A stretch of 64,000 nt of DNA, from NCBI RefSeq assembly GCF_012927105.1, contig NZ_JABBFV010000017.1, forward strand, positions 1-64,000, given 5' to 3'. Shown here piece after piece: positions 46,284 to 54,415 of this stretch (position 1 is its first letter; every line of letters starts with the position of its first letter). The notes below the pieces were generated by a model. It did not search any database. It saw nothing but the letters and a program-made list of their open reading frames with translations, and was not told the DNA's origin. The position numbers and the translations under genes are program-made. This DNA is from Sphingobium psychrophilum (GTDB taxonomy: Bacteria; Pseudomonadota; Alphaproteobacteria; Sphingomonadales; Sphingomonadaceae).

Positions 46284-47324
46284 TTATGTCGGGGACAAAC
46301 GGATCGTCCCGCCCTCTTCGAGCAGCTGCAGGGATAAGGCGTGCGCAATGACGGCCGCGAGCCGACGGGTGTCGTTGAGGCGCACCGTGCCGTAGAAACG
46401 CCGCTGGCCAAGCGCGGGATCGGCGAGGATGATCTTCACCACGCCATAGCGGTTGGCATGGCCCAACACCTGCGCCAGCGGCACGCCGTCAAAAGACATG
46501 AGCCCGCTTGGCCAGTCGGTGGCCGCAAGCTCGTCCCTCGCCATCTTCGCAATAGCCGTTCGCCCATCCGGGCCGTAGCTAGCGCGATAGCCTTTGGCGA
46601 CCCGGGTAGCATTAGAGGGTCTCAAAGCCGACCATTTGCCTGCGGTCCGAAGCTCAGCCGTGCCCCGCAAAAATGACATGTCAACCTCCTGATAGCGCGA
46701 CAAGCCAATGTCGAACAGGGAGCCAAGCGTGGTGATCGTCCCCGCGCCAGCTGCGACCACGAACGGTCTGGAAGCTGTTGCAACGGCCAGGCGGATACGG
46801 CCGCGCTCGAGGCGCAGCCGCCTGTTCGAGCGCCCCGGCTCGACGGTGACCAGGCTGTCCGTGTCAAGCGTCACCATCGACCCGTCATCGAGCCGGATCG
46901 TTCGAATCTCGCCCAGCGCCGTCTGCAGTTGCCCTGGCGCGCCGAGCGCACGTCTTGCCAGTCGGTCTGGAGCTGCCTCCCGCTTTCCCTCAAAGTAGAA
47001 AACACCAATGCCCATGAAGATGGCGAGTGCCGCCGTCAGAGCAGGCCCCTTCCATCGGGGCCCGTGAAATGCATGCCTTGGTTCCTGCGTTTGGTCAGCG
47101 GTGCGGTCAAGATCGACCCCGCGCAGCTTCTCGCCAAAACCATAGAGTTCGCTCACCTCGCTATAGACCTGACGGTGGACGCCCCCGAGGGAGAGCCAGG
47201 CTTCGAAGGCGGCCCTGTGCTGGTCCGCATCCTCGCCGTGCATGCGCAGGCACCAGCTGATCGCCTCGTCAAGCAACGGGTTGGGTGCCGGCTCTCCCGG
47301 CTGCGCTGTGGATTTTTTGCTCAT
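46284..47324 (-). CDS. FecR-family anti-sigma / sigma regulator
   Basis: This inner-membrane protein passes the receptor signal to the ECF sigma factor. Its 346 aa show an N-terminal sigma-binding domain (DEAISWCLRMHGEDADQHRAAFEAWLSLGGVHRQVYSEVSELY), one transmembrane helix (about residues 97-113), and a periplasmic FecR beta domain (TALGEIRTIRLDDGSMVTLDTDS, RRLRLERGRIRLAVA). The C-terminal domain (PSGLMSFDGVPLAQVLGHANRYGVVKI) pairs with STN domains. The ATG overlaps the sigma stop by 4 nt. Confidence 0.93.
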   Translation of the reverse strand: MSKKSTAQPGEPAPNPLLDEAISWCLRMHGEDADQHRAAFEAWLSLGGVHRQVYSEVSELYGFGEKLRGVDLDRTADQTQEPRHAFHGPRWKGPALTAALAIFMGIGVFYFEGKREAAPDRLARRALGAPGQLQTALGEIRTIRLDDGSMVTLDTDSLVTVEPGRSNRRLRLERGRIRLAVATASRPFVVAAGAGTITTLGSLFDIGLSRYQEVDMSFLRGTAELRTAGKWSALRPSNATRVAKGYRASYGPDGRTAIAKMARDELAATDWPSGLMSFDGVPLAQVLGHANRYGVVKIILADPALGQRRFYGTVRLNDTRRLAAVIAHALSLQLLEEGGTIRLSPT

Positions 47325-47869
47325 GACCCGTAAAATGCCTGATGGAGCCGCGCCAGGGCGCGACCCATATGATATTCGACCGACTTGATCGAGAGGTTCA
47401 CCCGATCGGCAATTTCGCCGTAGGTCAGTCCGTCCACCCTGTGGAGGAGGAATATCTCGCGGGTTTGGGGGCCAAGCGTATCAAGCACGGTTACATAGCG
47501 ACTGGTCGCGTCATCGGCCTCCAGAGCCCATTCCTGTTCGGGGGGAACGGCCACGCCTAGCGCCTCGTCCAGATCTGCTTGCACCAGTTGTCCTGGCCGC
47601 GCGCCGCGGCGGAAGCGCTCGAACACGAGATTACGTGTGACCCGTTGCAGATAGGCTTCCGGCCGCTCGAGCAGGATCTGCGGGCGCGCGGCAGCCAGAC
47701 TGACGAAGGCCTCCTGTACAAGGTCGTGGACATCTTCAGTCCGCCCGATCCGACTTCGAACGAAACGCGCAAGACCAGGTGCCTCGGACCGGAAAAGCCG
47801 CTCGAGAATGCGTCTGCGTGTTTGCTGCGCTCCCTCGGCGCTGGCCTTCCCGCCATCACTGCGTGGCAT
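47321..47869 (-). CDS. ECF sigma factor (FecI-like)
   Basis: It directs RNA polymerase to the receptor and possibly other cluster promoters. The 182-aa form from ATG 47869 matches the usual ECF length. Region 2 is about residues 25-90 (RIGRTEDVHDLVQEAFVSLA, RNLVFERFRR). Region 4 is 120-178 (LDTLGPQTREIFLLHRVDGLTYGEIADRVNLSIKSVEYHMGRALARL). A frame extending upstream to 48232 has no sigma features before this ATG. It is coupled to fecR by an ATGA overlap. Confidence 0.92.
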   Translation of the reverse strand: MPRSDGGKASAEGAQQTRRRILERLFRSEAPGLARFVRSRIGRTEDVHDLVQEAFVSLAAARPQILLERPEAYLQRVTRNLVFERFRRGARPGQLVQADLDEALGVAVPPEQEWALEADDATSRYVTVLDTLGPQTREIFLLHRVDGLTYGEIADRVNLSIKSVEYHMGRALARLHQAFYGS

Positions 47870-48107
47870 ATGGTGAACTGCCAGGCGCGCGGCAGACTGC
47901 GCGGCGATGCTGTGAAAACGACATACGAAAATAGGCCCGGACACAAATATGGAATCCGGGACGTGCCGGTTCCATTGCATTGATCGGTGCCGTGCCTGGA
48001 GACGAAGCCGTCTCGCGGAGCAAGCGGGCCGTCCGATGGACAGCCATGGTGCATGGCCTAATTCTTTGCCTTTTCGCATTCCCCTGTCAATCATCCCCGA
48101 AGAGAGT

Positions 48108-49838
48108 TCAGGCACCTTTGGCTCGATGCCAGAAATTCCGATAATCGGCTCGCTGCGCCAAGGCCTCATCTGTCCCTGCACAACGTAGCGCGCCATCAAC
48201 GAGGAAGAGAACGTGGTCGGCCATACGGGCAATATGCCGACGATGGGTCACAAGAATGATCGTGCTCTGGGCACGCTCGCGCCGCAATGTCTTGATCGCA
48301 GCAGTCTCGCTCTGCGGATCGAGCGCTGAGGTCGCCTCGTCGAGGATGAGGACCGGCACCGCCGCGCTCGCTAGCCGCGCGAGTTCGAGCTTTTGAACCT
48401 GGCCGCCAGACAGTCCGTGACCGCCCTCTCCGACCGGCATGTCGAGTTCGGGCATACGGTCATCTGGGTAAAAGTGCAGCGCCTGGAGCCGTCGCTGCAG
48501 GCGCTGCGCTTCTGATGCTGCCGGGGGATAGAGGCCATTTTCGCCAAGCGAACGCGCAAACAGCCCAATATGCTGCGGGATATAGAGGATATGCCGGTGC
48601 CGGTGTTCGCGCGGCACGTCTGCAAGGATGATGCCGTTGACATCCACGCTGCCTGCCAAAGGATCCAGCAATCCCGCGATGAGGCGAGCAAGAGTCGATT
48701 TGCCCGAGCCGTTAGCGCCAACCAGGACAGTAAGGCTTCCAGCTTCGATAGTGGCGCTGACATCACGAACAACGTACCTGATACCGTCAAAAGCAAAGCT
48801 GATGCCGCCAAGCTGGACCCGCGCGGGACCATCGGGCAGTGGGTCTGGGCATGAAGGCGATCGCGCATGACCATCGATCAAGGCCATTGTTTCGCGGATC
48901 TGCGCGACGGCACGTCCCGCCTGCCTCAGCAGGAAGCCAAAGCCGCCAAGCGGCAGAACAAGGCGTAATATGTAAGCCTGCAACAAAATGAGGTCCCCTA
49001 CTGTCAGCCGGAAAGCCAGCACGTCACGGACTGCGAGACCAAGAAGGAGGACGAGGCCCAGCGTCACGGCGCTGCATTGCACGGCCGCCATCGAGACAAG
49101 GGACCGGGTGCCGCGGCCGGCCTCCTTTGCTCGCTCGCCGGCGACCAGGGCTGCGCGCGCAAGCTCGGCGTCCATATTGCCATTGAATATGACGCGCGGA
49201 GCATTGCGCAGAAGATCGGCGATACATGCCGTCAGGCTTTCAGACCGCTCATTCGCTGTCACAGCCTGATGCTGGTAGCGCTCGGCCCCTACCATGGTGA
49301 TGAAGCAATAGCCTGCGAGTAGGAGGCCGATCAGTACCGCATAAATCCAGGGAACGACCGCCAGGATCACGCAGAAGGCCACCGCCATCTGAACCATGAG
49401 GGGAACGGCCTGCCATAACAGGCCGTCGATCAAGAGATGGAGGCTGAACGGCAGTCGTTCGATCTGCCCGAGCATCCTCCCCCCCATGGCGTCAGAGTGC
49501 CTCGCCATGATGGGAAGGCGAGCGGCAAGAAGCTGCAGCGCCAGGTCGCCGGCAATCGCCTCGACGATGCGGGTCGTGCTGTGATGACGCAAAGCAGCGA
49601 CCAAGCCGGCGGCAGCGGCCGTAAGTGCAAAGAGGATCACGGCGACAACCAGCGGCGCTGACAGTGGCAATGGCTGGGAGAGGCGATCGACGAGATGCTT
49701 GAGCAGCAGAGGGCCCGCAACAAGGAGGAGGATACCGATCCCCTCCCCTGCCATTCCGATAAAGACTGCGTCACGGACGCCCAAGCGCTTGTCGACCATC
49801 ATTCGCGTGAGGCGAAACATGAGGGCCAGCGCGGACAT
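48108..49838 (-). CDS. ABC exporter of the lasso cluster (D-type, fused membrane and ATPase domains)
   Basis: It is likely to export the mature lasso peptide and give self-immunity. The 576-aa half-transporter has about six transmembrane helices (residues 1-310). Its ATPase domain contains Walker A VGANGSGKST, signature GHGLSGGQVQKLELAR, Walker B VPVLILDEATSALD and the switch His in VTHRRH. GGAGG lies about 7 nt before the ATG at 49838. It is separated from the sigma gene by about 240 bp and has its own operator-like palindrome. Isopeptidase-type lasso clusters usually lack this gene. Confidence 0.9.
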   Translation of the reverse strand: MSALALMFRLTRMMVDKRLGVRDAVFIGMAGEGIGILLLVAGPLLLKHLVDRLSQPLPLSAPLVVAVILFALTAAAAGLVAALRHHSTTRIVEAIAGDLALQLLAARLPIMARHSDAMGGRMLGQIERLPFSLHLLIDGLLWQAVPLMVQMAVAFCVILAVVPWIYAVLIGLLLAGYCFITMVGAERYQHQAVTANERSESLTACIADLLRNAPRVIFNGNMDAELARAALVAGERAKEAGRGTRSLVSMAAVQCSAVTLGLVLLLGLAVRDVLAFRLTVGDLILLQAYILRLVLPLGGFGFLLRQAGRAVAQIRETMALIDGHARSPSCPDPLPDGPARVQLGGISFAFDGIRYVVRDVSATIEAGSLTVLVGANGSGKSTLARLIAGLLDPLAGSVDVNGIILADVPREHRHRHILYIPQHIGLFARSLGENGLYPPAASEAQRLQRRLQALHFYPDDRMPELDMPVGEGGHGLSGGQVQKLELARLASAAVPVLILDEATSALDPQSETAAIKTLRRERAQSTIILVTHRRHIARMADHVLFLVDGALRCAGTDEALAQRADYRNFWHRAKGA

Positions 49839-49932
49839 TGCTTCCTCCGTGAGATGTACAGCCTCCCGGCAACGGGTCGCTTGGCCTGCCTCACGGATCG
49901 CAGCCTCTGCCACGCGAAGCTATCGGAACAAG

Positions 49933-49948
49933 TCCGAAAATCGGACAA
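49933..49948 (-). promoter_or_regulatory. Shared palindromic operator, ABC exporter copy
   Basis: On the minus strand this reads TTGTCCGATTTTCGGA. GTCCGAAAATCGGAC, read on the plus strand, is a perfect 15-bp palindrome. It matches the copy upstream of the lasso precursor at 15 of 16 positions. It ends 95 bp before the exporter start, nearly the same distance as the other copy, so both sites could act at promoters of the same design. Confidence 0.65.
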
Positions 49949-50143
49949 AGCCTCGCATTCGTTCCGCACGATCATCTTGCGACCCGGAATTGCGGACGGA
50001 TCATGCTCGGTAAAACATATTTTCATCGGCGCTCGGCAGGGCGACAGGTTGTTTGTCGTAAATTCTCCCTTGGCTCCCCCTCTCGACAGACGCCGACGGA
50101 TTGGGCATTCAAGCCCCTCCTTATCACAGCGGGACTATGACCT

Positions 50144-50419
50144 ATGACCGTGACCGATATCATCGCTTCGATCGCTACCGATGAAGGGCTTGCCAAGTCC
50201 GATGTGAAGAAGGTCATCGACGGGCTGTTCGCAAAAATTGCGGATGCGGCCGGTAAGGATGAGGAGGTCTCGGTTCCAGGCTTTGGCAAGTTCAAGGTCA
50301 AGCACAGTGCTGCGCGCGATGGCCGCAACCCAGCAACCGGCGAAACGATCAGCATTGCTGCGTCGAAGAAGCTCGGCTTCACGCCAGCCAAGGCACTCAA
50401 AGACAAGCTGAACGGCTGA
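50144..50419 (+). CDS. HU-family nucleoid-associated DNA-binding protein
   Basis: This histone-like protein bends and compacts DNA. The 91-aa sequence has the HU start MTVTDIIASIATDEGLAKSDVKKVIDGLF, the signature VPGFGKFKVKHSAARDGRNPATGETISI and the C-terminal SKKLGFTPAKALKD. It is monocistronic with a strong terminator. It lies directly beyond the lasso exporter, divergent from it. It could be an element-borne nucleoid protein or a chromosomal gene at the island edge; the sequence does not decide this. Confidence 0.93.
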   Translation: MTVTDIIASIATDEGLAKSDVKKVIDGLFAKIADAAGKDEEVSVPGFGKFKVKHSAARDGRNPATGETISIAASKKLGFTPAKALKDKLNG

Positions 50420-50427
50420 TCCGCTAT

Positions 50428-50460
50428 GGGCCCTTCTCTTCTGGAGAGAAGGGCCTAACT
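50428..50460 (+). terminator. Intrinsic terminator after the HU gene
   Basis: An 11-bp perfect stem (GGCCCTTCTCT and its complement, 50429-50439 and 50445-50455) with a TCTGG loop lies 9 bp past the HU stop. It is followed by TAACTTT, a weak T-rich stretch. Confidence 0.75.
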
Positions 50461-50656
50461 TTACAGTGAAGTAAAGTTTGCCGTCAGGACGATATTGCCT
50501 GTCCTATTCATCGAGCCGCTGATGGGGGCTGCGACAGCTTCATTCGACGTTGTGCGCGTTCGCGAAGCACCGTCTTCCGTGGTAACGGGAGCGATGCAAT
50601 TTTGCAGAGTTTGACGTGGCTGGGTAAGCGTTTGAATGGCGGCGTGGCCGCGTCTG

Positions 50657-50905
50657 CTACGGACTGGCGGTGCGCCACGATAGGATGGCATGGCTGAAGA
50701 GGGCGGCGTCCGGGCCCCGCTGGCAAGCGTGATGCGGACGCGACCAGCGCTTTCGATGATCGGGGCCGCTGCCCTGATGAGCGCCAAGCGGATGATGGCG
50801 AACTCGGTAACCCGCAGAGCAGCGGCCGACGCTGCCTGGCGCACGCGCCACATCCTCGAGTTGGCGGCGATTTGGAGTATCAGCCAGACCCGATTTGGCA
50901 TTGGC
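50657..50905 (-). pseudogene. C-terminal remnant of an IS1380-type transposase
   Basis: A minus-strand frame reads EFAIIRLALIRAAAPIIESAGRVRITLASG, and after a one-base shift in a GGGGCCC run it continues PDAALFSHAILSWRTASP to a stop. This matches, from memory, the conserved tail of IS1380-type transposases (xxFxxLRLxLxKxAARVxExxxRVRxxxAxxCPxAxLF). Only the last 50-60 residues remain. It abuts the truncated cobD. Confidence 0.5.
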
Positions 50906-51594
50906 GGGACGGCAGTATCGCGCTGGTGCTGATTGTCGCGGTCGCAACCACGGGCATGGCGCAGCGCAGCCTCGACGATCATGTCCGTGCCGTCTCGAGG
51001 CCCCTGATGCAGGGAGACGTCGGGGCGGCGCGCATCGCGGTCGCCCGGATAGTGGGCCGCTATACCGACGCGCTGGAGGAAAGTGGCATCGCGGTCGCCG
51101 CCACCGAGAGTCAGGCGGAAAGCTTTTGCGATGGCGTGGTCGCGCCCGCATTCTGGTTTCTTGTCGCCGGGCTGCCGGACCTGATGATCTGCAAGGCCGT
51201 GAACACCGCTGATTCGATGATCGGGCACCGCGATACGCATTATCTCCATTTCGGCTGGGCAGCGGCGCGCACCGATGACGTCGTGAACTTCATTCCAGCG
51301 CGGATATCCGGGCTGCTCATTTGCCCTGCAGGATGGGGCGGTTGGCGCATCATGCTGCGCGATGCCCCATTTCATGCTTCACCTAATGGCGGCTGGCCGG
51401 AGGCTGCGATGGCGGGCGTTTTACGGCGCAAACTGGGTGGGCCAGTGTGCTATGACGGCGAACCGGCTCACCGCGCCTGGCTGGGCGATGGTTCTGCGCC
51501 TCATGCTGCCGATCTGCAGCGCGCGTTGTGGGTCTATCGCCGGGCGTGCCTTTTGATGTGGGCCAGTTTAGGAGCGCTTGCATGGCTGCTGTGA
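50872..51594 (+). pseudogene. cobD: cobD/cbiB fragment: adenosylcobinamide-phosphate synthase, N-terminus missing
   Basis: The intact enzyme attaches the aminopropanol arm to cobyric acid in the inner membrane. From about 50925 the frame matches CobD closely: AQRSLDDHVRAVSRPL, ESQAESFCDGVVAPAFWFLVAGLPDLMICKAVNTADSMIGHR, FGWAAARTDDVVNFIPAR and SPNGGWPEAAMAGVLRRKLGG. About 80-100 N-terminal residues (HPVxxxGR region) are missing and replaced by unrelated sequence next to a transposase remnant. It overlaps cobQ by 13 nt. It is probably non-functional unless the N-terminus is dispensable. Confidence 0.8.
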
Positions 51595-53042
51595 TGTTGC
51601 AGGGAACAGGCTCGGACGTCGGCAAATCGGTGCTGGTCGCGGGCTTGTGCCGGTTGCTCGCCAATCGTGGGCTGAAGGTCGTTCCGTTCAAGCCGCAGAA
51701 TATGTCGAACAACGCGGCGGTGGCGCAAGGCGGCGAGATCGGCCGGGCGCAGGCCTTGCAAGCCATGGCGTCCCGCGCCGTACCCAGCATCGACATGAAC
51801 CCGGTGCTGATCAAGCCGCAGTCAGACACCGGCGCGCAGGTGGTGGTGCACGGTAAGGTCATCGGCACACTGGGCGCAGCGGATTATCAGCACCACAAGG
51901 GCGAGCTGCTGTCGGCGGTGATGCAATCCTGGGACCGGCTGCGAGCCGGAGCGGATATGGTCATCGTCGAAGGTGCAGGCAGCCCGGCGGAGATCAACCT
52001 GCGCGCCGGCGACATCGCCAATATGGGCTTTGCCCGCGCGGCAGGGGTTCCGGTGGTGCTGGTCGGCGATATCGACCGGGGCGGCGTGATCGCATCAATC
52101 GTCGGCACCAAGGCGGTGATCGACGAGGCCGACGCCGCGATGATCCACGGGTTCGTGATCAACAAGTTTCGCGGTGATGTGCGGCTGTTCGACGATGGTT
52201 ATGCGCAGATCGAACAGCGCACCGGCTGGTCGGGACTTGGCGTCATCCCATGGCTCGCGGCCGCCCGGCAGCTGCCGGCCGAAGACGCGGTGGTACTGGA
52301 TGCGGCAGCCGCCACCGATGGCGCGATCACCATTGCAGTACCAATGCTGTCACGGATAGCCAATGTCGATGATTTCGATCCGCTAGCGCACGAACCGGGC
52401 GTGCGGCTGACGATGGTGCCGCCGGGCCAGCCCCTGCCCGGCGATGCGGCGCTGATCATTTTGCCGGGGACCAAGGCGACGATCACCGACCTTGCATTCC
52501 TGCGCGCGCAGGGCTGGGATATCGATATCGCCGCACATGTCCGGCGCGGAGGTGCGCTGCTGGGCATCTGCGGCGGATACCAGATGCTGGGGCAGGCGAT
52601 CGAAGACCCCGATGGCGTGGAAGGCGCGCCGGAAACCGTGGCGGGATTGGGATATCTGCCCGTCACCACCCGGCTGACCGCGGACAAGCGCATGGTCGAT
52701 GTGACCGGCACCAGCCTGCGCGATGATCAGCCGTTTACAGGCTATGAAATCCATGTCGGCCAGACCCGCGCGCTCCCTCAGGTTCAGCCGTTGCTGCGGT
52801 TGGACAGCGGAGAACATGATGGCGCGATCAGCCCCGACGGCCGGATCGCTGGATGCTATATCCACCGGCTGTTCGATCACCCTGCCCAGCGCGGTGCGTG
52901 GCTCGCGCGGCTAGGCGCGCAGGGCGATGGCGTCGCGCAGCAACATCGCGTCGATCAGGCGCTCGATTCGCTGGCTGCCTCGCTCGAAGACTATGTCGAT
53001 ATTGATCGCTTGCTTGCCATTGCGCGGCATAGCCATGACTGA
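51582..53042 (+). CDS. cobQ: Cobyric acid synthase CobQ/CbiP
   Basis: It amidates four peripheral side chains of the corrin ring using glutamine and ATP. The 486-aa length is normal. It has an N-terminal dethiobiotin-synthetase-like ATPase ([33 protein letters not shown]) and a C-terminal type 1 glutamine amidotransferase with C330 in [11 protein letters not shown] and the His near YIHRLFDHP. The ATG at 51582 (MAAVML) overlaps the cobD end. This is the only apparently intact gene in a damaged cobalamin block. Confidence 0.93.
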   Translation: MAAVMLQGTGSDVGKSVLVAGLCRLLANRGLKVVPFKPQNMSNNAAVAQGGEIGRAQALQAMASRAVPSIDMNPVLIKPQSDTGAQVVVHGKVIGTLGAADYQHHKGELLSAVMQSWDRLRAGADMVIVEGAGSPAEINLRAGDIANMGFARAAGVPVVLVGDIDRGGVIASIVGTKAVIDEADAAMIHGFVINKFRGDVRLFDDGYAQIEQRTGWSGLGVIPWLAAARQLPAEDAVVLDAAAATDGAITIAVPMLSRIANVDDFDPLAHEPGVRLTMVPPGQPLPGDAALIILPGTKATITDLAFLRAQGWDIDIAAHVRRGGALLGICGGYQMLGQAIEDPDGVEGAPETVAGLGYLPVTTRLTADKRMVDVTGTSLRDDQPFTGYEIHVGQTRALPQVQPLLRLDSGEHDGAISPDGRIAGCYIHRLFDHPAQRGAWLARLGAQGDGVAQQHRVDQALDSLAASLEDYVDIDRLLAIARHSHD

Positions 53043-53674
53043 GCCGACTTTCGGGCCCGGCCTTCCGCGACGAACTTGACAACCTGCTGGCATGGCGGCG
53101 GGATGTGCGGCACTTTCAGACACGCGCCTTGCCTGAAGGATTGCTCGACACGCTGATCGAAGCCGCATGCCGCGGCCCGTCGGTGGGCAATGCCCAGCCC
53201 TGGCGATTCGTGCGCATCCTCTCGCCCGAACGGCGCGAGGCGCTGGCGGTTCAGGTCGATGCGCACAAACGCGCTGCTGGCGAGCAGTATTCAGGGGAGC
53301 GCAAGGCGCTGTACGACGGCCTGAAATTCCACGGCCTGCGCGAAGCGCCCGAGATCGTCGCGGTGTTCTGCGATGAGCAGGGCGAAGCTGGCCAGGGGCT
53401 TGGCCGCGTTACGATGCCCGAGACTTTGTGCTGGTCGGTGGTGACGGCGGTGCACACCGTATGGCTGGCTGCCCGCGCGAACGGAATTGGCCTGGGCTGG
53501 GTGTCGATCATCGATCCGCACGGCATCAACGCACTGCTGGATGTGCCTGTACACTGGCGCTTTATCGCGCTGCTGTGCCTGGGCTATCCAGAACGCGAGA
53601 CCGACATGCCGGAACTGGTTCGGCATGGCTGGCAGAACCGGTTACCTTCGGCAACAACACGGCTGGAACGCTGA
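53035..53674 (+). pseudogene. bluB: bluB, 5,6-dimethylbenzimidazole synthase, frameshifted near the N-terminus
   Basis: The intact enzyme converts reduced flavin to the lower ligand of B12. From codon 9 onward the match is strong: FRDELDNLLAWRRDVRHF, ACRGPSVGNAQPWRFVRI, GLGRVTMPETLCWSVVTAVHTVWLAARANGIGLGWVSIIDP and LCLGYPERETDMPELVRHGW. The natural start ATGACTGAG at 53035 overlaps the cobQ end but is out of frame. Removing one C from GGGCCC near 53053-53058 restores [15 protein letters not shown]. Without that, only a GTG at 53105 could start it. Confidence 0.8.
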
Positions 53675-54392
53675 TGATCACTCGCTGTGACGTTCAGGCT
53701 AAGCTTGATGCCTTGGCCAAGCCGATGGGAAGCCTTGGGCAATTGGAAGCGCTGGCGGTGGAACTGGAGGTGGCAGGCCAGTCGCTTACCCCGGCCACCC
53801 GGCCACGCCGCGTTATCCTGTTTGCTACCGACCACGGAACATTGCTCAAGGGGTGACGCCCCGGCCCTCGTCGGTAACAACGGCGATGGTCGAGCTGATC
53901 CTGAGTGGCAAGGCGAGCAGTACCGCGCTGGCCAACGCGCACGACGTCGATGTGCGGGTGGTCGATGCGGGGATGATCCAGTCCCCGCGCAAGCCCTGGC
54001 CCGGTCATTTCATTCCGCAAGCCGTTGCCCCCGGGACGGCGGACCTCAGCCAGGCTCCGGCGATGACCGTAGAGCAGTTCGACATGGTCCGGGCGCTAGG
54101 CGCGGCAGAAGCCCAGGTCGCCATTGATGCTGGTCATCGGCTGCTGATCGCAGGCGAGACGGGCATTGGCAACACCGCCGCCGCCGCCTGCCTGACGCAC
54201 CTTGTGGCGGGCGTCGAAGCGGACACCGCGACAGGCAGCGGCGCCGACGCGGATGCGGCGATGCGCGGCATCAAGCGCGACATCGTTACCGTTGCCGTTG
54301 ACCGGCTCGGCGGTCGAAACGACAAGGCCAAGCTGACTGCAATCGCCGGGTGCGGGATTGTCTGTGCAACGACAAATTCGATAGCCGGTTGA
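53674..54392 (+). pseudogene. cobT: cobT, nicotinate-nucleotide:DMB phosphoribosyltransferase, frameshifted and truncated
   Basis: The intact enzyme activates dimethylbenzimidazole for B12 assembly. The first frame reads DALAKPMGSLGQLEALAVELE to VILFATDHGTLLKG and stops at 53856. Adding one G in the GGGG run near 53850 would join it to VTPRPSSVTTAMVELILSGKASSTALANA, continuing past ETGIGNTAAAACLTHLV. After about residue 230 the sequence departs from the family and ends; a full CobT is about 340 aa. There are therefore two lesions. Confidence 0.78.
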
Positions 54393-54415
54393 CGACAAAT
54401 GAGATGCCCGTAAAT

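Noticed and set aside
47880..47990. A third copy of the shared operator upstream of the ECF sigma gene
   Set aside because: The minus strand has TTGTGTCCGGGCCTATTTTCG, which shares only the GTCCG half-site. The symmetry and spacing are lost, so I do not count it.
47870..48232. N-terminal extension of the ECF sigma factor to 303 aa
   Set aside because: ECF factors are about 170-190 aa. The region before 47869 has no sigma-like sequence.
50461..51375. 304-codon minus-strand frame over the cobD fragment
   Set aside because: Only its 3' part (about 50690-50890) resembles a transposase tail; the rest is antisense to clear CobD sequence. I kept only the transposase remnant.
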